Positions 49,292-59,372 of a DNA stretch of 64,000 nucleotides are shown here, in pieces (position 1 is the stretch's first letter; every line of letters begins with the position of its first letter). Both the position numbers and the translations under genes were made by a program. Under the pieces are notes generated by a model, which saw only the letters and a list, made by a program, of their open reading frames with translations, was not told the origin of the DNA and ran no database searches. The DNA is from Trueperella pyogenes (GTDB lineage Bacteria > Actinomycetota > Actinomycetes > Actinomycetales > Actinomycetaceae): positions 17,037-81,036 of the forward strand of contig NZ_JVLH01000004.1 of the NCBI RefSeq assembly GCF_001070855.1, read 5' to 3'.

Positions 49292-52200
49292 TCAATCATT
49301 GAGGCGCTGAGAAACCACACGCGTCACGCCATCTCTCATCGTCACGCCATAGAGTGCATCCGCAATCTCCATCGTGCGTTTTTGGTGAGTGATGACAATC
49401 AGCTGCGAAGTCGCGCGAAGTTCTTTAAATATTTCCAGCAGACGCGACAAATTGATGTCATCCAAAGCCGCTTCGACCTCATCCATCACGTAGAAGGGGG
49501 AAGGACGAGCTTTAAAGATTGCAACCAAGAATGCCAAAGCTGCCAAGGAACGCTCTCCACCAGAAAGCAAAGATAGTCGCTTGACTTTCTTCCCAGCAGG
49601 TCGCGCCTCAATCTCAATCCCCGTATCAAGCATGGAATCCGGATCGGTCAAAACCAGACGTCCCTCTCCCCCGGGGAAAAGAACACTAAAAACATGCTCA
49701 AAGTGGCGCGCGGTATCCGCCCATGCCTCCTCGAATGCTTCCTGGACCAAGCGATCAACATCCTCGATGATCGTCAGCAGATCTGACTTGGATTTCTTCA
49801 GGTCCTGTACCTGGGCAACTAAAAACTCATGGCGTTTGGCAAGTGCTGCGTGTTCTTCCAATGCCAGTGGATTTACGCGTCCAAGTTTTTCAAGCTCTTT
49901 CAGTGCCTGATCAAGGGTGCGAACCTGCTCTTCACGCACATAGGGACGAGCGGGGTTTTCAGCATCTTCTCCTGCCTCGATATCTGATTCTGCGGATTCT
50001 TCGCTCAAAACGGGAACAAGATTGTGCGGACCGTAGTGCTCAATCAGTTCATCGCTTTCTAAAGAGAGCTCCTCCATGGCACGCGTCTCTAATTGTTCAA
50101 CCCGCATCCGCAATTCGGCACGCAGAATCTCAGCTTGCTGCGAGGCTAAAGTAAGCTGCGAGATTTGCGCACGAACGTCATCAAGTTCTCGACGTACGGA
50201 AGTCAGTTTCTCCGAATCAGCCTTTCGTGATTCTTCAATCGCATCACGGCGCGCTTTTGCTGAGGCAACCGCGCTCTGAGCGCGAGCATAACCTTTCTGC
50301 GCTTCTTCCAAAACTCCTTGAGCGCGCGCCAGTTCACGCCGACGACGTTCTTCCCTCCGCTGATAAGCAATGCGTTCTTCACGACTTCGCGCGGCGGCTT
50401 GGCGAAGGTTTCGCGCTCTGGACGCGGCGCTTCGTGACTCTTCTTCTGCAGCTCGTAAAGCCAAGCGGGCCTGGGTTTCTTCGTCACGGGCTGCACGTGC
50501 GGCTGCCGCACATTCTTCTGCGTGACGGCTGGCGGCCTCGAGATCAACATCGGGTGCTTCCAAGGCTGCGTTTTTCAGACGCTGCTGAGCATTTTCATGA
50601 GATTCGCGCGCCTGTTCCAACTGCTCTTGCGCACGTTTGAGGGTTTCCTCGGCACGAGTAGTCTCAGCGCGGGCAGCACGAAGCGCGCTGTGAACACGCG
50701 CAGCTTCCTGCGCAATCTTTGCTTGACGCGCATCTTCTTCACGAAGTGTCTTCAGAGCCTGATTCGCGCCGCGAACTGCCAGGTCAAGAGCTGCGTTAGC
50801 ACGTGTCAATTCTTCTTGGGCGCGTCGCTCTTCCTCCATAGCTGCGCTTGCGGCTGCCGCTGCTTCCTCATATTGCGCGCGAAGGGCAAGTGGTGAGGCG
50901 CTTTCTTCGCCTGCGACCAACATGGACGTGCGTGAGAGAACATCTCCCTGAGTCGTAGCAACACGTTCGATTTCCGTGTGTGTAAGTGCCTGACGAGCTT
51001 CCTCCAGAGTCTCACACACCCATGAACCCGCGAGAAGAGCATCGACAAGCCCATCGAATGCTGTCGAAGTGACGAGATCCTTTGCCCATGCACCTGCAAG
51101 ACCATTCAGTTTCGGCGCTTGTTGAGAATTCGATGCATCGTCGACAAGAAGACGCACTTGTCCTTGAGCCTTTTGTCGCGCATCGGCAGCGGTCTTCCAC
51201 GCATGTTCTGGGGTATCGATAACTAGGGCATCAGCAAAAGGAGAAAGCAATTGCGCAATTGCGTTTTCATAGCCCGCACGAATGTGAAGTGCGCTGGGTA
51301 GATCGCCCTTCGCACCGGGAGCATTCATATACGAGGCGGTGCCGTCACTGGGAGTAAGCGTCTGGGCAAGCGCGTCACGGCGCGCTTCCCAGCGTGCGCG
51401 TTCTGCCCGGGCATCACGTTCTCGCGCCAGAAGTTCATCGACCTTTTCGCGCGCTTCCTCCCGCTTCGCTTGCGCGATATTCAGGGCTTTAGCGGCAGTT
51501 GAATCGTTTTGGGGATCGCTTTCCGAATATGCTTCGGCCTCGCGCGCAGCTTGAGCCTCACGCTCTCGTGCCGCATCCAGTTGATGCGCCGCGCGTTGCG
51601 CTTCCGATTGCGCAGCATCCAGACGTGACGCAGCCGAGGCCACCCCAGCACTCAGACGCGCGCTTGCCTCGCGATAATCGGCAAGCAGACGATTTGCTTG
51701 TGCAAGGGCACGCTGGGCCTCGTCATCACGTTTTTCAGCCTCACCACGTTGCCTCAGTGCCTGATCAACGCGTTCTGAAGCACTTTGCACACGCTGAAGA
51801 ATCTGCGCATCCTCATGGCTTGCTGCCTGCGCACGTTCATCCAAAGAAGCTGGGTCCTCACTTTGAGGTGCTAACTCTGGCTGAGAATGTGTCAATACTC
51901 GTTCGCGAGCAATCGTCATGGTCGCGTTGAGGCGTTCAGCGATTGCGGTGAGAGCCTGCCATTCCTCCATCGCTTGCGCGGCATGCGGATGGCGCTCGGC
52001 TTCCTCTGCTTCTAACTCACGGATACGCGCTTGTGCACGTGCCTCTTCTTCTTGAAGGGAGGTCAAGCGTTCATGCTGTGTGCCTGCATCCTCGGAACCT
52101 CGACGAAGCTTATCGCGAGCAATGACCAAATCATCAGCAAGCAATCGTGCCTTCGCATCACGTACCCGCGCTTGAATGATCGACGCACGCCGGGCAATCT

Positions 52201-52828
52201 TTGCCTGACGGGCAAGCGGACGTAATTGACGTTCAATCTCACTGGTTAGATCAAGAACTCGAACCAGGTTCTGATCCATATCTGAGAGCTTTCGAAGCGC
52301 GCGCTCTTTCCGCCTGCGGTGCTTCAACACTCCTGCCGCTTCTTCAATGAAGCCACGCCGTTCCTCGGGAGTCGAGGACAAAATCGTATCCAGTTGGCCT
52401 TGGCCGACAATGACATGCATCTGTCGCCCCATGCCGGTATCCGAAAGGAGCTCTTGAATATCTAAGAGCCTAGCGGGAGTTCCATTAATGGCATATTCGC
52501 TTCCACCCCCTCGAAAGAGGGTGCGCGAAATAGTGACCTCGGAATAGTCAATGGGGAGAAGGCCATCTGAATTGTCAATGGTGAGATCGACTTGAGCACG
52601 TCCTAATGCGGCCCGGCCAGATGTGCCGGCGAAGATCACGTCCGCCATATTGGCGCCGCGAAGAGTTTTTGCCCCCTGCTCCCCCATCACCCAAGCAAGA
52701 GCATCAACAACATTAGATTTGCCAGAACCATTCGGACCGACGACACAGGTAATCCCCGGTTCAAGGCGAAGAGTCGTTGCGCTGGCGAAGGATTTGAATC
52801 CTCTCAGGGACAGGGTTTTCAGGTGCAC
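49292..52828 (-). CDS. smc: Chromosome segregation protein SMC
   Basis: 1178 residues. Walker A GPNGSGKSN near the N terminus, long coiled coils rich in Ala, Glu and Arg, a hinge around residue 510-600 (KGDLPSALHIRAGYENAIAQLLSPF), and the C-terminal head with signature LSGGERSLAALAFLVAIF and Walker B PFYVMDEVEAALDD. It condenses and organises the chromosome with ScpAB, not in this window. Confidence 0.97.
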   Translation of the reverse strand: MHLKTLSLRGFKSFASATTLRLEPGITCVVGPNGSGKSNVVDALAWVMGEQGAKTLRGANMADVIFAGTSGRAALGRAQVDLTIDNSDGLLPIDYSEVTISRTLFRGGGSEYAINGTPARLLDIQELLSDTGMGRQMHVIVGQGQLDTILSSTPEERRGFIEEAAGVLKHRRRKERALRKLSDMDQNLVRVLDLTSEIERQLRPLARQAKIARRASIIQARVRDAKARLLADDLVIARDKLRRGSEDAGTQHERLTSLQEEEARAQARIRELEAEEAERHPHAAQAMEEWQALTAIAERLNATMTIARERVLTHSQPELAPQSEDPASLDERAQAASHEDAQILQRVQSASERVDQALRQRGEAEKRDDEAQRALAQANRLLADYREASARLSAGVASAASRLDAAQSEAQRAAHQLDAAREREAQAAREAEAYSESDPQNDSTAAKALNIAQAKREEAREKVDELLARERDARAERARWEARRDALAQTLTPSDGTASYMNAPGAKGDLPSALHIRAGYENAIAQLLSPFADALVIDTPEHAWKTAADARQKAQGQVRLLVDDASNSQQAPKLNGLAGAWAKDLVTSTAFDGLVDALLAGSWVCETLEEARQALTHTEIERVATTQGDVLSRTSMLVAGEESASPLALRAQYEEAAAAASAAMEEERRAQEELTRANAALDLAVRGANQALKTLREEDARQAKIAQEAARVHSALRAARAETTRAEETLKRAQEQLEQARESHENAQQRLKNAALEAPDVDLEAASRHAEECAAAARAARDEETQARLALRAAEEESRSAASRARNLRQAAARSREERIAYQRREERRRRELARAQGVLEEAQKGYARAQSAVASAKARRDAIEESRKADSEKLTSVRRELDDVRAQISQLTLASQQAEILRAELRMRVEQLETRAMEELSLESDELIEHYGPHNLVPVLSEESAESDIEAGEDAENPARPYVREEQVRTLDQALKELEKLGRVNPLALEEHAALAKRHEFLVAQVQDLKKSKSDLLTIIEDVDRLVQEAFEEAWADTARHFEHVFSVLFPGGEGRLVLTDPDSMLDTGIEIEARPAGKKVKRLSLLSGGERSLAALAFLVAIFKARPSPFYVMDEVEAALDDINLSRLLEIFKELRATSQLIVITHQKRTMEIADALYGVTMRDGVTRVVSQRLND

Positions 52829-52873
52829 GAGACCCAGCCTAAAGCTTCCTGAAGGTTTTCAGTGGATTATTAA

Positions 52874-53626
52874 TCAATGCGTGCCGCCCTCGAGCATATC
52901 GCGGGCAAGTTCCAGCGCTTTGTCGCAATCAGGTCCCTGAGCGCGAACATGGACGTGCTCACCATGGCGCACACCCAGGGACATAATTTCGAGGACAGAC
53001 GAGGCATCGACATCGTTGATCCAGACCTGGACGTCCAAGGATGCGAGTGCACGGACAAGAAGAGCGGCCGGACGTGCATGTAAGCCTGCAGGATCAGTGA
53101 CAACCATATCGGCTTCGCGAAACTTCTTCGACGCATCAAGGGATGAAAGAACATTCGAATTCGCGTCAAGGCTCACGCTAGTGATCTGCCCAAGTTCACT
53201 GCGTGCTCTGCCCGCCATATCGATCACGCTCTGATAGGCAGCTGCAGCAACTTGGCGAAGTCCCATTCCGCCCCGTGCAGCAACCGCGGCGGCAATTGTG
53301 CCTTCGACAAGAGGCACATTGATGCACATGCAGTCTTTTGGATCGCCTCGGAGTTCGAGCACAGTCTGCGCCACCATGGTTGCTGAGCCAAGGTCACTCA
53401 TCAAAAGAACGCCCCTGCAACATTCTTCATCGCCCGGTTTGTGAACCTGCGCTAATGCGCGGTCAAGCGCGTTTTCAACTTTGTGCATGGATGTACCCAA
53501 AGCACCAGTGTCATCTCCAGCTGCGATCTCAAAGTGAACGTCGGGGGCCATCTGCGTCGCGAGGTCAACGACTCCTTTTGCCAGTTCGTGGCTGTGAGAA
53601 ATGATCACAAAAGAAACACGCGCCAT
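52874..53626 (-). CDS. dhaM: DhaM-HPr, PTS phosphotransfer subunit of dihydroxyacetone kinase
   Basis: 250 residues. The EIIA-man-like N-terminal domain has the phosphorylatable His in FVIISHSHELAKG, and an HPr domain follows with its His in GLHARPAALLV. It passes phosphate from PEP via EI and HPr to DhaL-bound ADP. AGGA precedes ATG 53626, eleven bases after dhaL. The EI domain seen in some DhaM proteins is absent. Confidence 0.93.
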   Translation of the reverse strand: MARVSFVIISHSHELAKGVVDLATQMAPDVHFEIAAGDDTGALGTSMHKVENALDRALAQVHKPGDEECCRGVLLMSDLGSATMVAQTVLELRGDPKDCMCINVPLVEGTIAAAVAARGGMGLRQVAAAAYQSVIDMAGRARSELGQITSVSLDANSNVLSSLDASKKFREADMVVTDPAGLHARPAALLVRALASLDVQVWINDVDASSVLEIMSLGVRHGEHVHVRAQGPDCDKALELARDMLEGGTH

Positions 53627-53636
53627 TGGGGGTGTC

Positions 53637-54278
53637 CTATTCTTCAGCGGCAGCACGCGCTGCCTGCATGATGATGATTGCTGATGAAACGGCGCCCGGG
53701 TCTAGATGTCCAACGGAACGTTCACCCAGGTAGGACGCGCGCCCCTTCAGAGCCTTCATTCCTTCGGTGAGGGTAGCGCCGCGCTGCGCAGCTTGGGCAG
53801 CGCAAGAGAGAACCTCATCAACAGAGGCACCTTTCTCACACGCATCGCGAGCGGCATGAGCGGCGGGAAGCCACGCGTCAAGCATGGTCTTATCCCCGGC
53901 CTCGGCATTCCCTCGGTGGGCAATACCTTCCGCGATGGCCTCGTACAGGAGGACAATCGTTTCACTGGCACCGAGGTCGGGATGCTCTGCAATGGCGCGC
54001 CCTCCGCGCAGGAAACCTGTTCCATACAGTGGACCCGAGGCCCCGCCAACGTGTGCAAGCAAGGTCTTTGCGACCAGGGTGAGACCTTCGCAGAGGGAGG
54101 CGGGAGCCTGCTGTCCAAGGAGTTGACGAACCTCAGTGAAGCCACGCGTGATATTGATGCCGTGGTCACCGTCACCGATCTGTCGGTCAAGTTCGGTCAG
54201 TCGTTCTTCATCTCGAAGCAAAGCGGTGGCGCAAAGGTCCATCCATTGCTCGAGCCATTGTGTGTTGATGGTGGTCAT
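53637..54278 (-). CDS. dhaL: Dihydroxyacetone kinase subunit DhaL
   Basis: 213 residues. It is the nucleotide-binding subunit (IGDGDHGINITRGF, ASGPLYGTGF, AGDKTMLDAW). The start lies at the dhaK stop, so the dhaK-dhaL-dhaM order is one operon. Confidence 0.94.
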   Translation of the reverse strand: MTTINTQWLEQWMDLCATALLRDEERLTELDRQIGDGDHGINITRGFTEVRQLLGQQAPASLCEGLTLVAKTLLAHVGGASGPLYGTGFLRGGRAIAEHPDLGASETIVLLYEAIAEGIAHRGNAEAGDKTMLDAWLPAAHAARDACEKGASVDEVLSCAAQAAQRGATLTEGMKALKGRASYLGERSVGHLDPGAVSSAIIIMQAARAAAEE

Positions 54279-55183
54279 TATTCACTCCATGAGGGGGCAA
54301 GTGTCGGAGCATCGTAGAGGTTAAGGATATCGGGATTTGCACGCATAAGTGTGATTGACAGCCCGTCCATGTCTGCACTGGTGACGAATCGCCCAACTTT
54401 GGTGCGCGCAATATTTATACCTGCGTTTTCTGCGCGTTCATTGACGCCCAAAAGGGCGCTTTCAATGTCATTGGGGTCTGCCTGTCCAAGATCGTTGACC
54501 AGAACGATCAAAGGATCATTTCCAGGGACAAGTTGAGAAAAAACTTCATCGACGCAGTGTTCAATCACTTCGTGGCGCTGTGAAAAGACGCGGCGATCTA
54601 CTCCCCTCTCGCCATGAATTCCCACTCCCAGCTCGGCCTGCCCCGCGGGGATATCGTAAACGGGAATTCCTTGCTCATCTGAGGGAGCACGGAAGGCAAC
54701 GCCGTAGCTGACAATGGATTCGCCGATTTGATTGGCATAAGAGACGAGTTCTTCACTGGTTTGCCCCAGCCAGGCTGCAGCGCCCAGGATTTTCTCATAC
54801 AGCAGGGTCCCCGCAATTCCGCGAGCGCCTTGAGACACCTCTCGAGTCGCGCTATCGTCGCAGACACGAATGAGCGTGCATTCAATCCCAGAATCTGCTG
54901 TTAGCTCCGCGGCCAACTCAAAATTCAATACATCACCGGTGTAGTTCTTCACCAATGCGACAATCGTATTCACGCCCAGCTCGGTCGCTACTTTTTCCAT
55001 CAATTGGGCGATGTCAGGTGCAGAGGGCGATGTAAAACGAGGTCCCGTCACGCAGGCGTGAAGCATCCCAGGAGCAACAAATCCGGAGTCAAGCGGCTCA
55101 TGTCCGCCACCGCCACCGGAAATGAACGCGAGGGCAGGGTGTGAATCTGAGCGGACGGTGATCACAACTTGCGATTCAGTCAA
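54278..55183 (-). CDS. dhaK: Dihydroxyacetone kinase subunit DhaK, short at the N terminus
   Basis: 301 residues; binds dihydroxyacetone covalently at His in VGIHGERG. ISGGGGGHEPLDSGFVAPGML and KNYTGDVLNFELAAEL are typical. The usual first 25-30 residues (KKLIN-type helix) are missing: an in-frame TAG lies just before the apparent TTG start at 55183, and no such sequence is visible further up. GGGGG lies about nine bases upstream. Either this DhaK is natively short or the start was lost. Confidence 0.88.
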   Translation of the reverse strand: MTESQVVITVRSDSHPALAFISGGGGGHEPLDSGFVAPGMLHACVTGPRFTSPSAPDIAQLMEKVATELGVNTIVALVKNYTGDVLNFELAAELTADSGIECTLIRVCDDSATREVSQGARGIAGTLLYEKILGAAAWLGQTSEELVSYANQIGESIVSYGVAFRAPSDEQGIPVYDIPAGQAELGVGIHGERGVDRRVFSQRHEVIEHCVDEVFSQLVPGNDPLIVLVNDLGQADPNDIESALLGVNERAENAGINIARTKVGRFVTSADMDGLSITLMRANPDILNLYDAPTLAPSWSE

Positions 55184-55273
55184 CCGTATCTACCCCCTGA
55201 TCAGGCCCTTTCCTTCATAATACCCGCGTACATCCTGAAAATACTAGGGCACTCGAGTAGTCAAATAAGGTGT

Positions 55274-56974
55274 TCAGGGGCGAATATCCATTAATCGCAA
55301 AACCTCACCGGCCAACAAAACCGAACCGAAGACAACAACACCCGTCGCAGGTGCACTTTCGTCTCCAGATTCGCCAAGGTTTACCGCGGTCGCGATTGCT
55401 TCGAGGATATCTTCTTGGACATCTACTCGGTCGGAGCCAAAAACTTCTCGTGCAATCTGCGCAATTTCTTCTGCAGGCTTTGCACGAGTCCCTGGCATCT
55501 GCGTAATGACGATGGAATCCAGATAAGGTTCAACTTCGCCGAGAACTCCCTCGATATCCTTATCCCCCATCGCCGAGTACACGCCAACGACTCGCTCAAA
55601 GTCAAAGGCCTCGGAAATCGACTCACCCAGAGTGTGCGCACCCGCGGGGTTGTGCGCAGCATCAACGATAATCGTCGGCGAATGGCGTACGACCTGAAGG
55701 CGCCCCGGTGATGTGGCGCTGAGCATTCCAGCCTCGACAACCTTGGCGTCCAGAGCCCGGCCTCCCATGAAGGCCTCAACTGCTGCGATAGCTGCGGCCG
55801 CATTGCTTGCCTGGTAATCACCGAAGAGAGGGACAAATACGTCTTCGTAGACAGCGGCGGGTGTGCGTACGGTAATCATCTGCCCGCCGACTCCCAACTG
55901 GCGATCTAGGACTTCATAGTCCCTGCCTTCAAGGCGAACAATCGCATCGACCTGGGCAGCACGCTCTTCAATGATCCGAAGAGCTTCTTCTTGTTGCTTG
56001 GCAACAATCACGATCTGTCCAGGCTTGATAATCCCTGCTTTTTCTTCCGCAATTTCACGAATTGTCGAGCCCAGCCACTTTTCGTGATCGATGGCGATGG
56101 GCATGATGACACCAACGCCGGCATCGATCACATTCGTTGCATCCCAGCGGCCACCCATACCGACTTCGACGACGGCAGCATCGACGGGGTGATCAGCAAA
56201 TGCCGCGAAGGCCATGACGGTAAAGACCTCGAAGAAAGACAGTTTCGTCCCATCAGTTTCGGCGTGGGCGCGGTCGACCATCTCGATGTAGGGTGCAATA
56301 TCCTCCCACGTGCGAACGAATTCATCGGGAGAAATTGAGTCACCTTCGATCGTGATGCGCTCACGAACGTCAACCAGATGCGGCGAGGTAAAGCGACCAG
56401 TGCGCACGCCAAAGGCACCCAGGAGCGCATCGATCATGCGGGTCGTGGACGTCTTCCCATTCGTTCCGGTGATGTGAACGCTGGGGTAGCTATTTTGAGG
56501 GTCACCCAAGATGTCTAGGGTTTCGGTCACGCGGTCAAGAGTTGGCTGAACCTGATGCTCAGGAACGCGAGCGATGATCTGTTGGTAGATTTCTTCAACT
56601 TGCTCGAGGACTGCTGCTGTGTGTGCGGCATCATTAAGGGCCTCGCGATGCGCATCTTCTGCGCGGCGTTCAGCAAGCTCTTCCTCCCAGTCCTCACCCC
56701 ACTGCGAGTAGTCACCTTCGAGCTCAGCAACGATAGAAGGATCTGGACCCAAGAGCATGGAGTTCAGAGCCAAGGCCTCCAGGGCAAGATCACGTTCGCT
56801 CACTTCTTCTTGCTGATCGTCGCTGACTGATTCTTCATCATCAACGCGATCGGCTTCTTCAAGGTAGGGAATGAGATCTGCGGGAATCGTGCCGTGAAGC
56901 TGGGTGTCGTCTTCCGCACGCGCTGCACGCGTTTCCTCGTTTGGATCGTGCGTGAAGAATGATTCGCCAGCCAT
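55274..56974 (-). CDS. folC: Bifunctional folylpolyglutamate/dihydrofolate synthase
   Basis: 566 residues, longer than the usual 430-500. ATP-grasp-free Mur-ligase-like fold with the P-loop HITGTNGKTSTTRMIDALL, TSPHLVDVRERI, VEVGMGGRWDATNVI and IVDAAHNPAGAH. ATG 56974 follows AAGGAGG. About 120 acidic residues (Glu, Asp, Gln rich) precede the catalytic core; their role is unknown. Confidence 0.93.
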   Translation of the reverse strand: MAGESFFTHDPNEETRAARAEDDTQLHGTIPADLIPYLEEADRVDDEESVSDDQQEEVSERDLALEALALNSMLLGPDPSIVAELEGDYSQWGEDWEEELAERRAEDAHREALNDAAHTAAVLEQVEEIYQQIIARVPEHQVQPTLDRVTETLDILGDPQNSYPSVHITGTNGKTSTTRMIDALLGAFGVRTGRFTSPHLVDVRERITIEGDSISPDEFVRTWEDIAPYIEMVDRAHAETDGTKLSFFEVFTVMAFAAFADHPVDAAVVEVGMGGRWDATNVIDAGVGVIMPIAIDHEKWLGSTIREIAEEKAGIIKPGQIVIVAKQQEEALRIIEERAAQVDAIVRLEGRDYEVLDRQLGVGGQMITVRTPAAVYEDVFVPLFGDYQASNAAAAIAAVEAFMGGRALDAKVVEAGMLSATSPGRLQVVRHSPTIIVDAAHNPAGAHTLGESISEAFDFERVVGVYSAMGDKDIEGVLGEVEPYLDSIVITQMPGTRAKPAEEIAQIAREVFGSDRVDVQEDILEAIATAVNLGESGDESAPATGVVVFGSVLLAGEVLRLMDIRP

Positions 56975-57126
56975 GAGTCCTCCTTGGTTAGCCCTCTCGC
57001 GTGGTCGGTGAGTGGTCGCGTTGGGCTTCGTTTGCTGCCTAGTGAGCTGCGCCCATTCTATCGACGAGGCCACACAGGCGCTGCGCACTCAGGCCGCGGT
57101 TCGCTCCTGGCGTTCACATTTCATTC

Positions 57127-57179
57127 GTGCTTCTGGGCACAACAATTCGCCGCGATAACGCAAGGTACTTCTGGGCACA
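57127..57179 (+). repeat. Direct repeat between folC and the divergent gene
   Basis: GTGCTTCTGGGCACA (57127-57141) and GTACTTCTGGGCACA (57165-57179) are 15-bp copies with one difference, 38 bp apart. They lie in the 293-bp folC upstream region and might bind a regulator. Nothing else is recognised there. Confidence 0.6.
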
Positions 57180-57267
57180 TGCAACGGAAGAACTTTTTAC
57201 AGACGATGTTTTGAAGCATAAACTTCGACAAGTTTGGCAATGAACACAACAGATCGATAAGGACGAC

Positions 57268-57831
57268 ATGTCTCAATTCACTCCAAATTCCGCTTCTCCC
57301 GCCCCTCAAGGATTCCCTGCCCCCCAAGGACAGTACCAAGCACCCCAGGCTCCCCAGACGCCTAGGAAAAAGGGCAGTGCTGGAGTATGGATTGCTGTTG
57401 CTATCGTCTTAGCCATCATCTGCGGCTTCTTCTTGATGCGAGCACTTACCCGCAGTGGTTCATCGAACTCCACGTCTGGTCCTTCATCATCGGCGTCAGG
57501 TACTCCGACTCCTACTTCGTCTTACCTCGACGAGGGGATCACTGTTGAGATCACTACGGAAAGTCGAAAGGCGTGTCGAAAAGCGGTAGACGAATCCGGA
57601 AAGATGGATACCACCACCATCATCAAGACGCGCTCCGTGAGGAACCAGGGCAAAACCGAGAGTGGGGACTTGAAATATACGTACACCGCTTCCCTCACCG
57701 GAACTGCTAAGGGCGCAGCAACTGAGAGCACCTATGAGGTCACCTGTTCCGTCGTTAATCCCCACGACACGAACAAATATTTTGTCGACGGAGATCCAAG
57801 CATCACTCCCGACCCGGCTTCATCCCACTGA
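57268..57831 (+). CDS. Pro/Gln-rich membrane protein with a Ser-rich exported domain
   Basis: 187 residues, unrecognised. A Pro/Gln/Ala-rich cytoplasmic N terminus (about 1-36), one transmembrane helix (VWIAVAIVLAIICGFFLM, about 40-57), a Ser/Thr/Gly-rich linker, and a domain of about 110 residues with two Cys (RKACRKAV and YEVTCSVV) that could form a disulfide outside. ATAAGGACG precedes ATG 57268. It is divergent from folC. Confidence 0.75.
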   Translation: MSQFTPNSASPAPQGFPAPQGQYQAPQAPQTPRKKGSAGVWIAVAIVLAIICGFFLMRALTRSGSSNSTSGPSSSASGTPTPTSSYLDEGITVEITTESRKACRKAVDESGKMDTTTIIKTRSVRNQGKTESGDLKYTYTASLTGTAKGAATESTYEVTCSVVNPHDTNKYFVDGDPSITPDPASSH

Positions 57832-57876
57832 CCCTTCACGAGAAGGTTCATGATCGAGACGAACCTTGCTACAGAC

Positions 57877-59364
57877 CTAACGTGCTTCTTCGCGAAGCGG
57901 ATAGGAATGCGTCAGGACCTTCACTGCCTCGCGTCCGGGAACTAAACGTCCCTCAGACACATACCCTTCTTCGCGTCCCTCAAGCTCTGAGATCAGGTAG
58001 TTTCTTCCACGAAGAAGCGCGTCGCTGACTTCGCTGCTTCGCGCATCAGCAGAAAGTTTGCACAGGTCGACCAATTCCTCGGGGTCTTCATCGAGGTCGA
58101 AGAGCTGTTCGACTCCCCAGCTGGAGAACCACACATACTTGTAAGAATCGAAACGAATCCACTGAATCGACTGATCAAATAAGTAATGCTCCCCGTGAAG
58201 GTACTCTCTCCACGGAACTTCATCATCGGCCTCGGCAATCAGGGGAAGGACAGAGCGCCCCTCAACTTCCTCGGGGATCTCAACTCCCGCAACGTCCAGC
58301 AGTGTTGGCATTACGTCGCGGATCTCAACCACGCTATCCACGCGCCTGCCGGGAGCGATCCCCGCACCGTACAAGATGAAGGGAACGTGTGAGGAAGCCT
58401 CGTAAGGGTAACCTTTTCGCCACAGTCCGTGATCACCCATCATGTCTCCATGGTCGGAGATAAAAGCAACCACCGTATTTTCAGCCAGCCCAAACTCCCC
58501 TAGCGTCTGGATGAAGCGAGAAATCTGGGAATCGATGTGCGTCATGTGCCCGTAGTAGCCGGCACGAGCAAGCCGCACGTCCCGCTCACGATAGTGAGCA
58601 GCGAGGGCGGTCGGATCCCAATCCCGCCTCTCTTCACTCATCAATTCATCCGACCAATTGTCCTCGCCTGGAAGGGTGAGTTCGTCCTGTTCGTAGCTAT
58701 CGAAAGCCCACTTGGGCGGGTCGAGTGGAGCGTGCGGACGGTGGAAGGACAGGTAGAGGAAGAACGGACAGGTGGGGTCGCGCCTGTAGAGCCACTGCGT
58801 TGCCTCGGTGACGACCCAATTCGTCGGGTGCAGTTTTTCCGCCTTATCCCAAGGACGCGCAACCATCGAATTACATTCGAGGCCATTATCGATGTAATCC
58901 TCTACGGCACCCGCGCCTTCCTGCTCACGCAGCCACGTCAGGTAGTCGTCGTACATCCGAGAATCGCGCTCGCGGTGACGCGAGTAGTGAAGATAGCCAT
59001 CGTGCAAAATGACATCATCAAAACCAATGCGACCGCGCTCTGGCCAGTAGTGCATCTTGCCGATTGCTTGAGTCTGGTACCCGGCATCGCGAAGCGCCCC
59101 GGGAAGCGTAACCGGCATATCGAAAGTAATTCCGTCCTGATAACCGATCCGGCGATGCGTGGTTGGGGCGGTTCCGGTCATGAGTCCCATCCGAGAAGGA
59201 ACACAGGTGGGGCAAGCCGCATAGGCCTGCGTCATCTGCGCTCCTCCCCCAGCTAGCTGATCAAGATAGGGGGTGCGCACATCGGGGTGTCCCAGAATCG
59301 ACAGGCAATCCCCCCTCCATTGATCAACGGCAATGAGGACGATATTCGGATGGTTCTCACTCAC
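57877..59364 (-). CDS. Sulfatase (formylglycine-dependent, Cys type)
   Basis: 495 residues of the alkaline phosphatase-like sulfatase family. The sulfatase signature Cys-x-Pro-Ser-Arg is seen as CVPSRMGLMTG, so Cys must be oxidised to formylglycine by an enzyme not in this window. Metal ligands appear in LIAVDQWRGD and FISDHGDMMGDHGLW. GTG 59364 follows AGGAG. No signal peptide is seen, so it may act on an imported sulfated sugar. It lies eight bases after the second permease of its operon. Confidence 0.93.
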   Translation of the reverse strand: MSENHPNIVLIAVDQWRGDCLSILGHPDVRTPYLDQLAGGGAQMTQAYAACPTCVPSRMGLMTGTAPTTHRRIGYQDGITFDMPVTLPGALRDAGYQTQAIGKMHYWPERGRIGFDDVILHDGYLHYSRHRERDSRMYDDYLTWLREQEGAGAVEDYIDNGLECNSMVARPWDKAEKLHPTNWVVTEATQWLYRRDPTCPFFLYLSFHRPHAPLDPPKWAFDSYEQDELTLPGEDNWSDELMSEERRDWDPTALAAHYRERDVRLARAGYYGHMTHIDSQISRFIQTLGEFGLAENTVVAFISDHGDMMGDHGLWRKGYPYEASSHVPFILYGAGIAPGRRVDSVVEIRDVMPTLLDVAGVEIPEEVEGRSVLPLIAEADDEVPWREYLHGEHYLFDQSIQWIRFDSYKYVWFSSWGVEQLFDLDEDPEELVDLCKLSADARSSEVSDALLRGRNYLISELEGREEGYVSEGRLVPGREAVKVLTHSYPLREEAR

Positions 59365-59372
59365 GGTTACTC

